Shown here: positions 25,712-34,165 of the stretch, in pieces | Numbering within the stretch: position 1 is the first letter of the stretch | How the letters are laid out: each line of letters starts with the position of its first letter | NCBI GenBank assembly: GCA_009838465.1 | Contig: VXRN01000028.1 | Location: forward strand, 33,483 to 81,713 | Reading direction: 5' to 3' | Length of the DNA: 48,231 nt | From: Dehalococcoidia bacterium | GTDB lineage: Bacteria > Chloroflexota > Dehalococcoidia > Lucifugimonadales > UBA1123 | Translations under genes and position numbers: made by a program | Notes under the pieces: model-generated | What the model was told of the DNA's origin: nothing | Databases searched by the model: none | What the model saw: the letters and a program-made list of their open reading frames with translations, nothing else

Positions 25712-26686
25712 ATGAGCAAGTACATACTCCGCAGACTGATAATGACGATCCCCACGCTGGTGGTCATTTCGATGATCATCTTCGTGGTGCTCCGCGTGAT
25801 CCCCGGCAACATCGTGGCGACGATGCTAGGCGGCGGAGGCGGCGGAGGCGGTGAGGGCGTTCAGATGGTTGACCCCGCCGCGATCGAGAAGCTGATGTCT
25901 GACCTGAGACTGGACAGGCCTCTTTACGAACAGTACCTGCACTGGGCGCGGGGCATAGTTACAGGAGACCTGGGCGACTCGTTTTTCCGAGGCCAGAAAG
26001 TGTCTGAGATGCTGCGGAACCATGGGCCGGTCACTCTTCAGATCTCCATTATGGCAATTGCCTTATCCTGGATAGTAGGACTGCCGATAGGTATTCTGAG
26101 CGCCGCGCGACAGGATTCATTTATGGACTACTCAACGAGGCTCTTCGTCGTGCTGTTCCTTGCGATCCCGTCTTTCTGGCTGGCCGCCCTAATTGTTCTG
26201 TTCGGCGTGTTGATCTTCGAATACTACCCACCCCTGTTCTATTCCCATATTTGGGACGATCCGGGGGCAAATCTGGCTAAGACAACAGCCCCGGCCATAG
26301 TGATCGGGCTTGGAATGGCGGCCATGATCGCGAGGATGGCCAGGTCGTCGATACTGGAAGTTCTCAGAGAGGACTACGTTCGGACCGCAATGGCCAAGGG
26401 ACTCGCCAGCAGGGTCGTCATGTGGCGGCACGTAATCAAGAACGCGCTGCTGCCGGTCATCACGATTGCGGGCATAATGATGGGATTCACCCTTGGCGGC
26501 TCGGTGGCGGTAGAGTACGCATTCGCCATCAACGGGCTGGGCGTTACGATGCTGACGGCCATCATAGACAAGGACTTCAACGTCGTCCAGAATCTGGTGA
26601 TGATCTACGCCGCCGCGTTCGTCATCATCAACCTACTGATTGACCTCTCTTACGCATGGGCCGACCCCAGAATACGATACGAATAG
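25712..26686 (+). CDS. ABC transporter permease, DppB/OppB type
   Basis: A 324-residue inner-membrane permease with six helices. The N-terminal SKYILRRLIMTIPTLVVISM and VVLRVIPGN are the OppB signature. The EAA loop that docks the ATPase is YVRTAMAKGLASRVVMWRHVIKNALLP, seen here in pieces. AVEYAFAINGLGVTMLTAI is the usual block before the last helices. An uncommon run of eight glycines sits in the first external loop (about residues 40-47). The start context AAGGCG is part of a repeat fragment (25693-25711) related to the interspersed repeats elsewhere in the window. It is co-transcribed with the second permease. Confidence 0.93.
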   Translation: MSKYILRRLIMTIPTLVVISMIIFVVLRVIPGNIVATMLGGGGGGGGEGVQMVDPAAIEKLMSDLRLDRPLYEQYLHWARGIVTGDLGDSFFRGQKVSEMLRNHGPVTLQISIMAIALSWIVGLPIGILSAARQDSFMDYSTRLFVVLFLAIPSFWLAALIVLFGVLIFEYYPPLFYSHIWDDPGANLAKTTAPAIVIGLGMAAMIARMARSSILEVLREDYVRTAMAKGLASRVVMWRHVIKNALLPVITIAGIMMGFTLGGSVAVEYAFAINGLGVTMLTAIIDKDFNVVQNLVMIYAAAFVIINLLIDLSYAWADPRIRYE

Positions 26687-26693
26687 GCGTCCG

Positions 26694-27596
26694 ATGCAGA
26701 CAACTTCAGCAGAAGCGGCAGCGACCATAACAACATCTGGCAACTCATTGCTCCAGACGCTCCTGCGATTCGCCAGGAATAAGCCTCTCGGCGCCATCAT
26801 GGGGACTATCATCGTTCTGATAGTGCTGATGTCGGTGTTCGCGGAATTCGTAGCTCCGTATGACCCGCTCGATACAGCTCCGCTGATGGCCCGGGAACCT
26901 CCGGACCGGGTTCACTGGATGGGATATGACGAGGTTGGCCGCGACATTCTCAGCCGCGTGATATTTGGCTCAAGAGTGTCGCTGATCGTCGGCATTACCT
27001 CGGTTGTCTTCGGAACGACAATAGGTTCGATATGGGGATTGGCAAGCGGCTATCTCGGCGGCAAGTTCGACCTTGTTACCCAGCGCGCAGTCGAGGTGTG
27101 GATGAGCTTCCCGAGCCTGGTGCTTGCGCTGTCGCTGCTGGTGGTTCTCGGAGCCGGACTGCACACGGTCATCATCGCGGTGGCGTTTACCAGGGTGCCG
27201 TATGGTGTGCGCGTTATCAGATCAGTGGCGATAGCGGTCAAGGAGTTCATGTACGTTGACGCGGCGCGCTCGGTCGGCTCGTCGGAGCTCAGGGTGATGA
27301 TGCGGCACGTGCTGCCAAACTGTGTGGCTCCGTTCCTGATAATCCTGACCGCCCACATTGGCACGGCGATTGTCGTAGAAGCGTCACTGGGATTCCTGGG
27401 AATCGGGATACCGCCGCCGACAGCGTCCTGGGGCAATATGCTCGGAAGCGCGGTAGGACAGGCGATCAATCCACACTGGTGGAGGATTATCTACCCCGGC
27501 CTGGCTATCGTCATAACCGTACTTAGCTTCAACATCTTCGGCGACGCCATCAGGGACGTTCTGGATCCCAGACTCCGAGGCTCCGAAGCGCAGTAA
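26694..27596 (+). CDS. ABC transporter permease, DppC/OppC type
   Basis: A 300-residue permease pairing with the preceding DppB-type subunit. The N-terminal helix region LLRFARNKPLGAIMGTIIVLIVL is followed by FVAPYDPLDT, HWMGYDEVGRDILSRVIFGSRVSL (the OppC signature HxxGTDxxGRD, here GYDEVGRD), and the EAA loop YVDAARSVGSSELRVMMRHVLPN. It ends with IFGDAIRDVLDPRLRGSEAQ, the standard OppC tail. I use ATG 26694, seven bases after the upstream stop, because the longer frame would overlap DppB by 47 bases. No ATP-binding genes follow; the operon ends in repeat DNA, so ATPases must be encoded elsewhere. Confidence 0.93.
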   Translation: MQTTSAEAAATITTSGNSLLQTLLRFARNKPLGAIMGTIIVLIVLMSVFAEFVAPYDPLDTAPLMAREPPDRVHWMGYDEVGRDILSRVIFGSRVSLIVGITSVVFGTTIGSIWGLASGYLGGKFDLVTQRAVEVWMSFPSLVLALSLLVVLGAGLHTVIIAVAFTRVPYGVRVIRSVAIAVKEFMYVDAARSVGSSELRVMMRHVLPNCVAPFLIILTAHIGTAIVVEASLGFLGIGIPPPTASWGNMLGSAVGQAINPHWWRIIYPGLAIVITVLSFNIFGDAIRDVLDPRLRGSEAQ

Positions 27597-27686
27597 CTAT
27601 CACAAAGAACAGAAACTTCAATGGGAGAGCCCAAGGCGAAATTGCCATGGGCTCTCGGCACTTCAGATACGACGATGATTCTTACC

Positions 27687-27828
27687 GGGTCTTTAGATTA
27701 TCAACCAATTAAACCAAGTACGTTCGTGGTGACCCTTCGACAACCTCAGGACAAACCATGAACAGGCAGCACTTCGACAGGCTCAGGGCGAACGACAGAA
27801 GTAATTTCGGGAAATAACCGAAAGACCC
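27687..27828 (+). mobile_element. MITE-like repeat, copy A (142 bp)
   Basis: It is bounded by GGGTCTTTAGATTAT (27687-27701) and ATAACCGAAAGACCC (27814-27828), which match as terminal inverted repeats at 13 of 15 positions. The body holds CTTCGACAGGCTCAGGGCGA, a REP-like core. It ends 9 bases from the stop of the GcvT-like gene. The same element recurs at 41354 and 47023. Confidence 0.75.
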
Positions 27829-27837
27829 TGATGTTGC

Positions 27838-29079
27838 CTACAGGACCGTGTTCGGTATGTCCTTCGTCGGGTCGAAGAACGGGACCCGCACCACCTCGGC
27901 GCCCACTATGCCGTCCCCAGGAAGCTGTACACTGACCTGCGTGCCACGTCGCCAATGAGAGCGCGGCATTACGGCCAGCGCGATGTTGGAGCCGACGTTA
28001 GGAGACCAGAACGCGCTCGTCACGTAGCCGACATCATTACCGGAATCGTTGTCCTTGACGAGATAGAAGTCCTCGTTGTACCACGTAATAGGCTCTCCGC
28101 CGACCCTCAGACCGACCAGGCGCTGCTGAACGCCCTCAGCCTTGATCTTGGCGAGAGCATCCTTGCCTATGAAGTTCTCCTTGTCCAGGTCAACCTGCCA
28201 GCTCAGCCGCACCTCGAACGGGTTGTTCTCGATGTCCATGTCCTGGCCGTAGGACAGGATTCCGGCCTCCAGGCGGCGGATGTGGCTTGGAGCTATGACG
28301 CGCAGATTGAACTCCTCGCCCTGCTCGAGGATGTGGGGCCAGATGTCGTCGGCGTATCGGATAGCGTCGTGCAGGTATAGCTCAAAGCCAACCTCAGCAG
28401 AGAATCCGGTGCGAGATATGGTGACCTTACGCCCGTTCAGGGTCTCGTGGAGCAGGCCGTAGTAGGGAATGTCCCTGATGTGGGGTCCGAACATCTTCTC
28501 CAGCAGCGCGACGGACTTCGGCCCCTGTATCTGCACCGGAGACACATCGAGTTCGTGTATGTCCACGTTGTACCCGGCGAAAGAGTTCACGCCCTGCGCC
28601 CAGAGCAGCACGTCAGAGTCCGAAATGCTGAACCAGAACTCGTCGTCCGCCACGCGGAGCAGCACGGGGTCGTTGATGATCCCGCCGTACTGGTTGCAGA
28701 GGATCACGTAGCGGGCGCGCATGGTCGGCATGAGCGAGTGTACGTCTCGGGTTATCAGCAGGTTCACGAAGTCGGCGGCGTCGGGTCCCTTGACGCAAAT
28801 CTGACGCTCAACCGCCACGTCCCATATGCTGACGTGCTGTGTGAGGTACTTGTACTCCTCCATCAGGCCGCCGTCCTCAGGCTCGATGTAGGCGCGTGGA
28901 TGATACAGGTGGTTGTACACGGTATAGGCCCGGCATCCGGCGGCTTTGGACATGTGCCACCAGGGGGACTTTCTGACACGAGTGGAAATCAGCATCCGGG
29001 CGTCGCTGTTTCCACTCTGACGGAGATTAATCGGCAGTATTCGGGGCTTGAGGCCTTCAATTACCAGAGTCTGCGCCAT
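27838..29079 (-). CDS. GcvT-family folate-dependent methyltransferase, DmdA-like
   Basis: A 413-residue aminomethyltransferase-fold protein. Blocks in order: YTVYNHLYHPRAY, YLTQHVSIWDVAVERQICVKGPDA in pieces, GGIINDPVLLRVADDEFWFS, SDSDVLLWAQG, VSPVQIQGPKSVALL, EVGFELYLHD, IRRLEAGILSYGQDM, ENNPFEVRL and DKENFIGKDAL. This order and wording resemble DMSP demethylase DmdA (IWDVSxQRQ, DSDYxFWIKG, PLAIQGPKS, LSYGNDM...ENNPYE) more than glycine-cleavage T protein. DmdA-type enzymes move a methyl group from a sulfonium to tetrahydrofolate. The true methyl donor here may be S-, N- or O-methyl. A textbook GGAGGTGA ribosome site lies five bases before ATG 29079. A MetF homologue lies upstream on the same strand. 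Confidence 0.8.
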   Translation of the reverse strand: MAQTLVIEGLKPRILPINLRQSGNSDARMLISTRVRKSPWWHMSKAAGCRAYTVYNHLYHPRAYIEPEDGGLMEEYKYLTQHVSIWDVAVERQICVKGPDAADFVNLLITRDVHSLMPTMRARYVILCNQYGGIINDPVLLRVADDEFWFSISDSDVLLWAQGVNSFAGYNVDIHELDVSPVQIQGPKSVALLEKMFGPHIRDIPYYGLLHETLNGRKVTISRTGFSAEVGFELYLHDAIRYADDIWPHILEQGEEFNLRVIAPSHIRRLEAGILSYGQDMDIENNPFEVRLSWQVDLDKENFIGKDALAKIKAEGVQQRLVGLRVGGEPITWYNEDFYLVKDNDSGNDVGYVTSAFWSPNVGSNIALAVMPRSHWRRGTQVSVQLPGDGIVGAEVVRVPFFDPTKDIPNTVL

Positions 29080-29169
29080 CTTATCACCTCCAGATGCGCG
29101 ACTATTATGGCACTCCGTTCGATAAGGCTTGGATTATACAGCCTACGTCGGTGAATTTGTGGAGGTTTT

Positions 29170-29212
29170 CACCCTAACACTAGCCCTCCACCTCAATGGG
29201 AGAGGGGATTTG
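29170..29212. terminator. Palindromic repeat between MetF-like and DmdA-like genes
   Basis: ACCCTAACACTAGCCCTCC and GGGAGAGGGGATTTGG form an imperfect hairpin of the CCCTC...GAGGG repeat type seen at several places in the window. It stands just after the MetF-like stop on the minus strand and may end that transcript, leaving the DmdA-like gene with its own promoter. Confidence 0.4.
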
Positions 29213-29219
29213 GATCGAT

Positions 29220-30092
29220 TCAGTCCAGACCGGCCGATTCGAGAATGGCGGGGATGCGCGACTCCCATCCGATTGCCATTATGTGCGTCCCGTCGCACAT
29301 ATCGCGCGTCTCGCGTATGAGGCGGGCGGTGATTCCCACTCCGGTCTCAGCCCTGTTCCTGGCATCATCCATCTCGGCAATGATTCCGTCAGGCACACTT
29401 ACTCCGGGGAGGTTGCCGTCGAGAAACCGCGCCATTCGCCCTGACTTGAGCACAATCATTCCTGCCAGGACCGGAACTCCGAACCCTCGCGCCGACTCCA
29501 TGAACTTCTCGAATGTCGCGGCATCGTAAACGGCCTGCGTCTGGAAGAAGGCCGCTCCCCGCTTGACTTTCTCTTCCATGCGGGCGAGTTCGGTGTCCAG
29601 GTCGTCCGCGCCGGGGTTGGCGACCGCGCCCGGGAACAGAGTCGGAGTTCCCTTCAGTTCGTTGCCGTACATGTCCGTCCCGGAGTTCATCGCCGTAACG
29701 GCGTCCAGCAGGGTTTCAGCCCTGAGGTCGAACACTCCCACAGCGTCAGGGTGGTCGCCGCGTCCAGGGGGGTCACCGCTCATGCAGAGTACGTTATTGA
29801 TTCCGAGCGCGGAGGCGGCGAGCAACTCACCCTCCAGCGCAATGCGATTGCGGTCTCGGCCAGTCACTTGCAGTATAGTCTCGAATCCCCTGTCGAGCAT
29901 AAGATGGGCCGCGGAAATGGGAGCCATGGTCATGTTGGCCCCGGCGGAGTCGGTCAGGTTGAAGGCGTCCACCATGCCGTTCAGTGCTTCGGCATGCTTG
30001 AACAGGACACCGAGGTCTGTTCCCTTCGGCGGATTCAGTTCGGCGGTCACGACGAACCTGCCGGACTTGAGCGATTCGGAAAACGTGGGCAA
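29220..30092 (-). CDS. Methylenetetrahydrofolate reductase family protein (MetF-like)
   Basis: A 290-residue TIM-barrel flavoprotein of the MTHFR family, which interconverts 5,10-methylene- and 5-methyl-tetrahydrofolate. Visible blocks are VVTAELNPPKGTDLG (with the catalytic-type Glu), DAFNLTDSAGANMTM, ILQVTGRDRNRIALEGELL, NNVLCMSGDPPGRGDHP, GAVANPGADDLD, KRGAAFFQTQAVYDA and PVLAGMIVLKSGRMARFL. The start is TTG 30092 with GGAGATG six bases upstream. It stands between a DmdA-like methyltransferase and the cobalamin/Fe-S protein on one strand, so it likely oxidises the 5-methyl-folate made by demethylation rather than serving methionine synthesis. Confidence 0.88.
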   Translation of the reverse strand: MPTFSESLKSGRFVVTAELNPPKGTDLGVLFKHAEALNGMVDAFNLTDSAGANMTMAPISAAHLMLDRGFETILQVTGRDRNRIALEGELLAASALGINNVLCMSGDPPGRGDHPDAVGVFDLRAETLLDAVTAMNSGTDMYGNELKGTPTLFPGAVANPGADDLDTELARMEEKVKRGAAFFQTQAVYDAATFEKFMESARGFGVPVLAGMIVLKSGRMARFLDGNLPGVSVPDGIIAEMDDARNRAETGVGITARLIRETRDMCDGTHIMAIGWESRIPAILESAGLD

Positions 30093-30169
30093 TGGATCAT
30101 CTCCAATGTTGCAGAGCGACTACAAGGGTTCACCCCTACGAGCTAAGAATGGTAACGCAGTCCAGTATC

Positions 30170-31420
30170 TCAGGCGATGTCGAATGTGGTCTCGCCCTTG
30201 TCCAGAACCTTCTTGACGTCGGATGCGAATTCTACAAGTTCGGATTCGCTTGGGACACCCTCTGCGCTGAGCTTTTCCTTGAATTTCTCGAACAGCCACT
30301 CTTCCTCGCGTCCGTGCGGTATTTCGAAGAATTCCCGGTCGAACTGAGGTAACTCACCCGTCCCGAAATCTCCCTTGCCCTCGATAGAATAACGCTCCAG
30401 GTTGTCCGTGCCCTTTCCGAGCACATCTCCGGTCTCGACGTAGTGCTCCATTACGGGCTTCATGCCGTAACGCTGTACCGGACAAACGATCATGCAAACC
30501 GCGCAGCCGTGGAACGTGACCATCACCGGCCTGCACCTGTCGTAGATGACCTTGTTCTTCTCGACTCCGCGCCACCAAACCTTGTCGCGCACCAGCGCGC
30601 GGCCCGGGCAGCGATTGACACAGACCTGGCATTCCTGGCAGAACTTGTGGATACCGTAGTCCACAGGCTCGTCGTAGGTCACGGGCGCGTCGGTGGTGAC
30701 GAGCATCAGGCGGGCGCGCGAGCCGAAATGGGGCGACAGCAACTGTCCGTTCGCTCCAAGCTGCCCCAGCCCCGCCGCGACGAACAGCGGTATATAGGGC
30801 CCACTACAATCGTACCCGTCGTGGACCTGCGCGCGGTATCCTCTTGACCTGATGTACTCCGCGATCTTCAGACAGCCCGCCTGCTCGACCTCGTAGGTCT
30901 CGAATCGCGCTCGGTCGGCCTCGGGGCCCGGGCCGGTCTGCGTCATACGGTAGTCCTGTTCGTAAGCCAGGCAGATGGCGTGCTCGAACTTCGCCCAGCG
31001 CTTCTTGCCTGAGAACGTATAGTGTCGGTCATGCTTCGTGAAACCCACTTCTCCGAATTCCAGGTTTCGCGCCAACCTCCGAATGTCCTCCGTAAGGTCT
31101 TCGCCGGCAACCGGCGCGCCGGTCGGCTTAACATCGGCGGACACCAGTCCCTCTTCGTACATCGGCTTCATCCGTGCGTCGTGCCCATCGAGGAACTCGG
31201 ACATATCCTTGGGGTAGGTCTTCACCGCCCACTGACGGTCCGCGGACTTCTCTATTGCCTGTGTCTCCAGCGGATATTCCCGGCTGTAGAACGCTACGTC
31301 CACCGGGTTTTGCGGAACACCGGGGACGGAGGACAGGTCTTCAGCTACCGGGATTTCCACATCCGGCTGCCCATGCTTTCGTCCGGGCCTGGTGACAGTG
31401 TGACTTACAGTTTTTGCCAT
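30170..31420 (-). CDS. Reductive dehalogenase-like cobalamin/[4Fe-4S] protein, no Tat signal
   Basis: A 416-residue protein of the RdhA/QueG fold. The region GYDCSGPYIPLFVAAGLGQLGANGQLLSPHFGSRARLML (in pieces) matches the corrinoid-binding core shared by reductive dehalogenases and epoxyqueuosine reductase. It is followed by CQECQVCVNRCPGRAL (Cx2Cx2Cx3CP, first cluster) and DRCRPVMVTFHGC with CAVCMIVCP (second cluster). There is no twin-arginine leader, so it is cytosolic and not a classical respiratory dehalogenase. QueG is usually shorter at the N-terminus and carries C-terminal helical repeats, which I do not see. GGGAGGGAG supports ATG 31420. It lies among folate demethylation genes; the reaction is unknown. 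Confidence 0.7.
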   Translation of the reverse strand: MAKTVSHTVTRPGRKHGQPDVEIPVAEDLSSVPGVPQNPVDVAFYSREYPLETQAIEKSADRQWAVKTYPKDMSEFLDGHDARMKPMYEEGLVSADVKPTGAPVAGEDLTEDIRRLARNLEFGEVGFTKHDRHYTFSGKKRWAKFEHAICLAYEQDYRMTQTGPGPEADRARFETYEVEQAGCLKIAEYIRSRGYRAQVHDGYDCSGPYIPLFVAAGLGQLGANGQLLSPHFGSRARLMLVTTDAPVTYDEPVDYGIHKFCQECQVCVNRCPGRALVRDKVWWRGVEKNKVIYDRCRPVMVTFHGCAVCMIVCPVQRYGMKPVMEHYVETGDVLGKGTDNLERYSIEGKGDFGTGELPQFDREFFEIPHGREEEWLFEKFKEKLSAEGVPSESELVEFASDVKKVLDKGETTFDIA

Positions 31421-31516
31421 GAACTCCCTCCCCTCTTCAAGTCTCCTATGTTCTGACTTCTCTGTGTAAACGTTACGACGAAACTGCGACGTTCTCAGCG
31501 GATGTGGCTTCGCGCC

Positions 31517-33985
31517 TCACACCCTCATCTTGTCTCCGTTCGGGTCGTACAGCGGCTCGCGCGCAACCGTTGCCTGGAGACGTTCTCCGAAGTAGAGCAC
31601 ATCAACGGCCGTCCCGACCTCAGCGTACTCGATAGGCAGGTAGCCGTAAACAATTCCTCTTCCGATAGAGTGGCCATAATTCGCGCTGGTGACATAGCCG
31701 AGCACGCGGTCGCCATCCAGTATGGGTTCTTTGCCCATGACGACTCTGGCCGGATCATCCAGCGTCATGCAGCACAACTTTCGATTGAGGCCCCGCTCGC
31801 GCACCTCTCTGAGAGCGTCGCGTCCGATGAAGTTTCCCTTCCGCATTCTGACCGCGAAACCTATGCCCGCTTCGTAAGGGTTGTACTCGGTGTGGATGTC
31901 GTTGCCCCAGAGACGGTATCCCTTTTCGAGGCGCAGGGAATCGAAAGCGCCGCCGCCGCCCGCGATAACTCCGAGCGGCCGACCCGCCTCCCACAGCGTT
32001 TCCCACAGGTAAAGGCCAAGCTCCGATGGCGCATATATCTCCCAACCGAGCTCACCGACGTATGAGATTCGGAGCGCGAGCGCGGGCACTTCGCCTATCG
32101 TAATCTGCTTGGCGCTCATGTATGGGAAGCCCTCATTGCTCAGGTCATCGTCGCAGACGCGGATCAGGAGATCCCGCGCCCTGGGTCCCCAGAGTCCGAT
32201 GCAGCACTGGGACGATGAAGTGTCGTTGACGGCGACTGAGCCGTCATCAGGCAAGTGCGCCTGTATCCACTCCAGATCGTGGAGTCCCATAGCGCCACCG
32301 GTGACTACCATGAAGCACTCGTCGCTCAGTCTGGTGATGGTAAGGTCACACTTGATACCGCCGGTCGACGTTAGCAAAGAGGTGTAAGTAATCGAGCCAA
32401 TGGGCTTGTTCATCTGATTTGTGGTCAGATTCTGGAGAGCTGCCAGCGAGCCCGGGCCTGAAATCTCGAACTTGGCAAACGGAGTCAGGTCGAACATGGC
32501 AACACGCTCTCTTGCGGCAACGTGTTCCGCCGCGACCGTAGGGGACCACTCTCTCGCCTCCCAGCCGTCGCGCGACTCGCCTGTCACGTCCAGAGAGTCC
32601 AGCAGGCCTTCGTTGGAGTCGTACCATTGGGGCCGCTCCCAGCCCGCGTTCTCGAAGAAGACGGCGCCGAGTTCCTTCTGACGCTCGTAGAAGGGCGTGA
32701 GCCGCAGATTTCGAGGGTGGTCCATCTGCTGGAGTGGGTGGATGATGTCGTACACCTCGCGGTACTGCTGGGCAGCGCGCGCACGGACGTAGCTTCGGCT
32801 GTGCGCGTGCGGGTGGAAGCGTAGTATGTCGCACTCGCGCAGGTCGGTAGTCGGCTCGCCGTTGACAATCCACTCGGCGACGGCCTTGCCGACACCCCCG
32901 GCGTGCGTTATCCAGACGGCCTGGGCGGACCAGAATCCCCGAAAGTCGGGCGACTCGCCAAGTACTGGGAAGCCGTCGTTGGTGAACGAGAACAGGCCGT
33001 TGAACTTGCGAGTCAGTCCAACACCTTCCAGCGCGGGTAGAAGTTCGCCCGCCGCCTTCGCCGCCTTTTCGAAATGAACAGGTGTGAAATCCATCTCCGC
33101 TGGTGCGATTGGCGCCTGTTTGTGGTCAAGAATGTCTTTGGATTCCACCAACAGGGGTTCGTGATTGTATGAGCCGATGCCGTATGACTCGCCATCCTGC
33201 CGGCAGTACATCGCCGCGTCCTGGTGGCGCAGTATGGGATGTGAGACTTCTTCAACCGCGCCCGCGAGTTCTACAAGCGGCTCGGTAACGGCGTAGAGGT
33301 GCTGCATCGGAGACAGGGGTATCGAGACGCCCGCCATTCCACCGACACGCGGAGCCCAGATTCCGGCGGCGGAGACTACTAGATCAGTCTGTATGTCTCC
33401 CTGTGTCGTGTGAACTGCGTTGATCCGACCGCTTTCGATGCCGAGCCCAGTCACCTTGACGTTGCCGTAGAAGGCCGCCCCGTTCCGCTCGGCCTCCCGC
33501 GCCATCGCCTCGGCGGGCCTGGTGGCCCTGGTCTGTATGTCGGACGGGACGTAGAGAGCGCCCAGGATACGGTTGGACAGCAACGGGATGTGATCTCGCG
33601 CTTCAGATAGACTAATCACATGCGCCTCGATGCCCCAACTCATGGCAAACCCTGCCTTCCGTTTGAGGTCTTCCAGACGCTCAGGCGTCCATGCGACTTC
33701 AAGGCTGCCGACCGGATTGGCGCACCGTTCGCCGTAGAGTTTCATGCTCTTCCACAGTTCGACGGTGTAGCGGGCGAAACTCGCCATCGCCTTGGAGGGG
33801 TTGACCTGGAATACGAGGCCGGGGGCGTGCGAGGTGGAGCCGCCCGTCTCGAACAGCGGCCCCTGATCTACCACCACAATGTCGCGCCAGCCAAGCTTGG
33901 CCAGATGGTACGCGACACTACAGCCCGCGATACCCGCGCCGATGACCACCGCTCTTGCTTGCTTCGGCAATGCGACATTGACCAT
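31517..33985 (-). CDS. FAD dehydrogenase-GcvT fusion (dimethylglycine/sarcosine dehydrogenase-like)
   Basis: An 822-residue fusion. The N-terminal DAO domain has the dinucleotide fold VVIGAGIAGCSVAYHLAKLG, then GGSTSHAPGLVF, whose His aligns with the covalent-FAD histidine of dimethylglycine dehydrogenase, and SAAGIWAPRVGGMAG. From about residue 420 comes an FAO_M-type segment (FYERQKELGAVFFENAGWERP). A complete GcvT half follows: VAMFDLTPFAKFEISGPG, YTSLLTSTGGIKCDLTITRL, LWGPRARDLL, SYVGELGWEIYAP, LRLEKGYRLWGNDIHTEYNP and GNFIGRDAL. Such enzymes oxidise N-methyl groups and pass the formaldehyde unit to folate as 5,10-methylene-THF. GGAGG lies eight bases before ATG 33985; a TTG five codons earlier overlaps it. 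Confidence 0.9.
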   Translation of the reverse strand: MVNVALPKQARAVVIGAGIAGCSVAYHLAKLGWRDIVVVDQGPLFETGGSTSHAPGLVFQVNPSKAMASFARYTVELWKSMKLYGERCANPVGSLEVAWTPERLEDLKRKAGFAMSWGIEAHVISLSEARDHIPLLSNRILGALYVPSDIQTRATRPAEAMAREAERNGAAFYGNVKVTGLGIESGRINAVHTTQGDIQTDLVVSAAGIWAPRVGGMAGVSIPLSPMQHLYAVTEPLVELAGAVEEVSHPILRHQDAAMYCRQDGESYGIGSYNHEPLLVESKDILDHKQAPIAPAEMDFTPVHFEKAAKAAGELLPALEGVGLTRKFNGLFSFTNDGFPVLGESPDFRGFWSAQAVWITHAGGVGKAVAEWIVNGEPTTDLRECDILRFHPHAHSRSYVRARAAQQYREVYDIIHPLQQMDHPRNLRLTPFYERQKELGAVFFENAGWERPQWYDSNEGLLDSLDVTGESRDGWEAREWSPTVAAEHVAARERVAMFDLTPFAKFEISGPGSLAALQNLTTNQMNKPIGSITYTSLLTSTGGIKCDLTITRLSDECFMVVTGGAMGLHDLEWIQAHLPDDGSVAVNDTSSSQCCIGLWGPRARDLLIRVCDDDLSNEGFPYMSAKQITIGEVPALALRISYVGELGWEIYAPSELGLYLWETLWEAGRPLGVIAGGGGAFDSLRLEKGYRLWGNDIHTEYNPYEAGIGFAVRMRKGNFIGRDALREVRERGLNRKLCCMTLDDPARVVMGKEPILDGDRVLGYVTSANYGHSIGRGIVYGYLPIEYAEVGTAVDVLYFGERLQATVAREPLYDPNGDKMRV

Positions 33986-34023
33986 ATCGGATGCCTCCAA
34001 CGTCGGATATTCGAGAAGATTTC

Positions 34024-34067
34024 AAAAGTCCCTTCCCCCTTGATGGGGGAAGGTTAGGATGGGGGTG
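34024..34067. repeat. Inverted copy of the CCTTCCCCC palindrome
   Basis: Near-identical over about 42 bases to the reverse complement of 25603-25644 (CCCTTCCCCCTTGATGGGGG core). It is placed upstream of the FAD-GcvT gene and could form a terminator for the Uma2-side transcript. Confidence 0.65.
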
Positions 34068-34165
34068 ATCAGGTCCGACTTTCTCTATTGCCAAGCAATA
34101 AACGCGCAAGTAGCAAGATTTCTGAAATTATCTCTATTCATAAGAGCCAACTGGTTGTCGAAGCG

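Noticed and set aside
30170..31420. Assignment as QueG because queA is in the window
   Set aside because: queA is 24 kb away in another context, the neighbours are C1 genes, and the C-terminal helical repeats expected of QueG are not seen.
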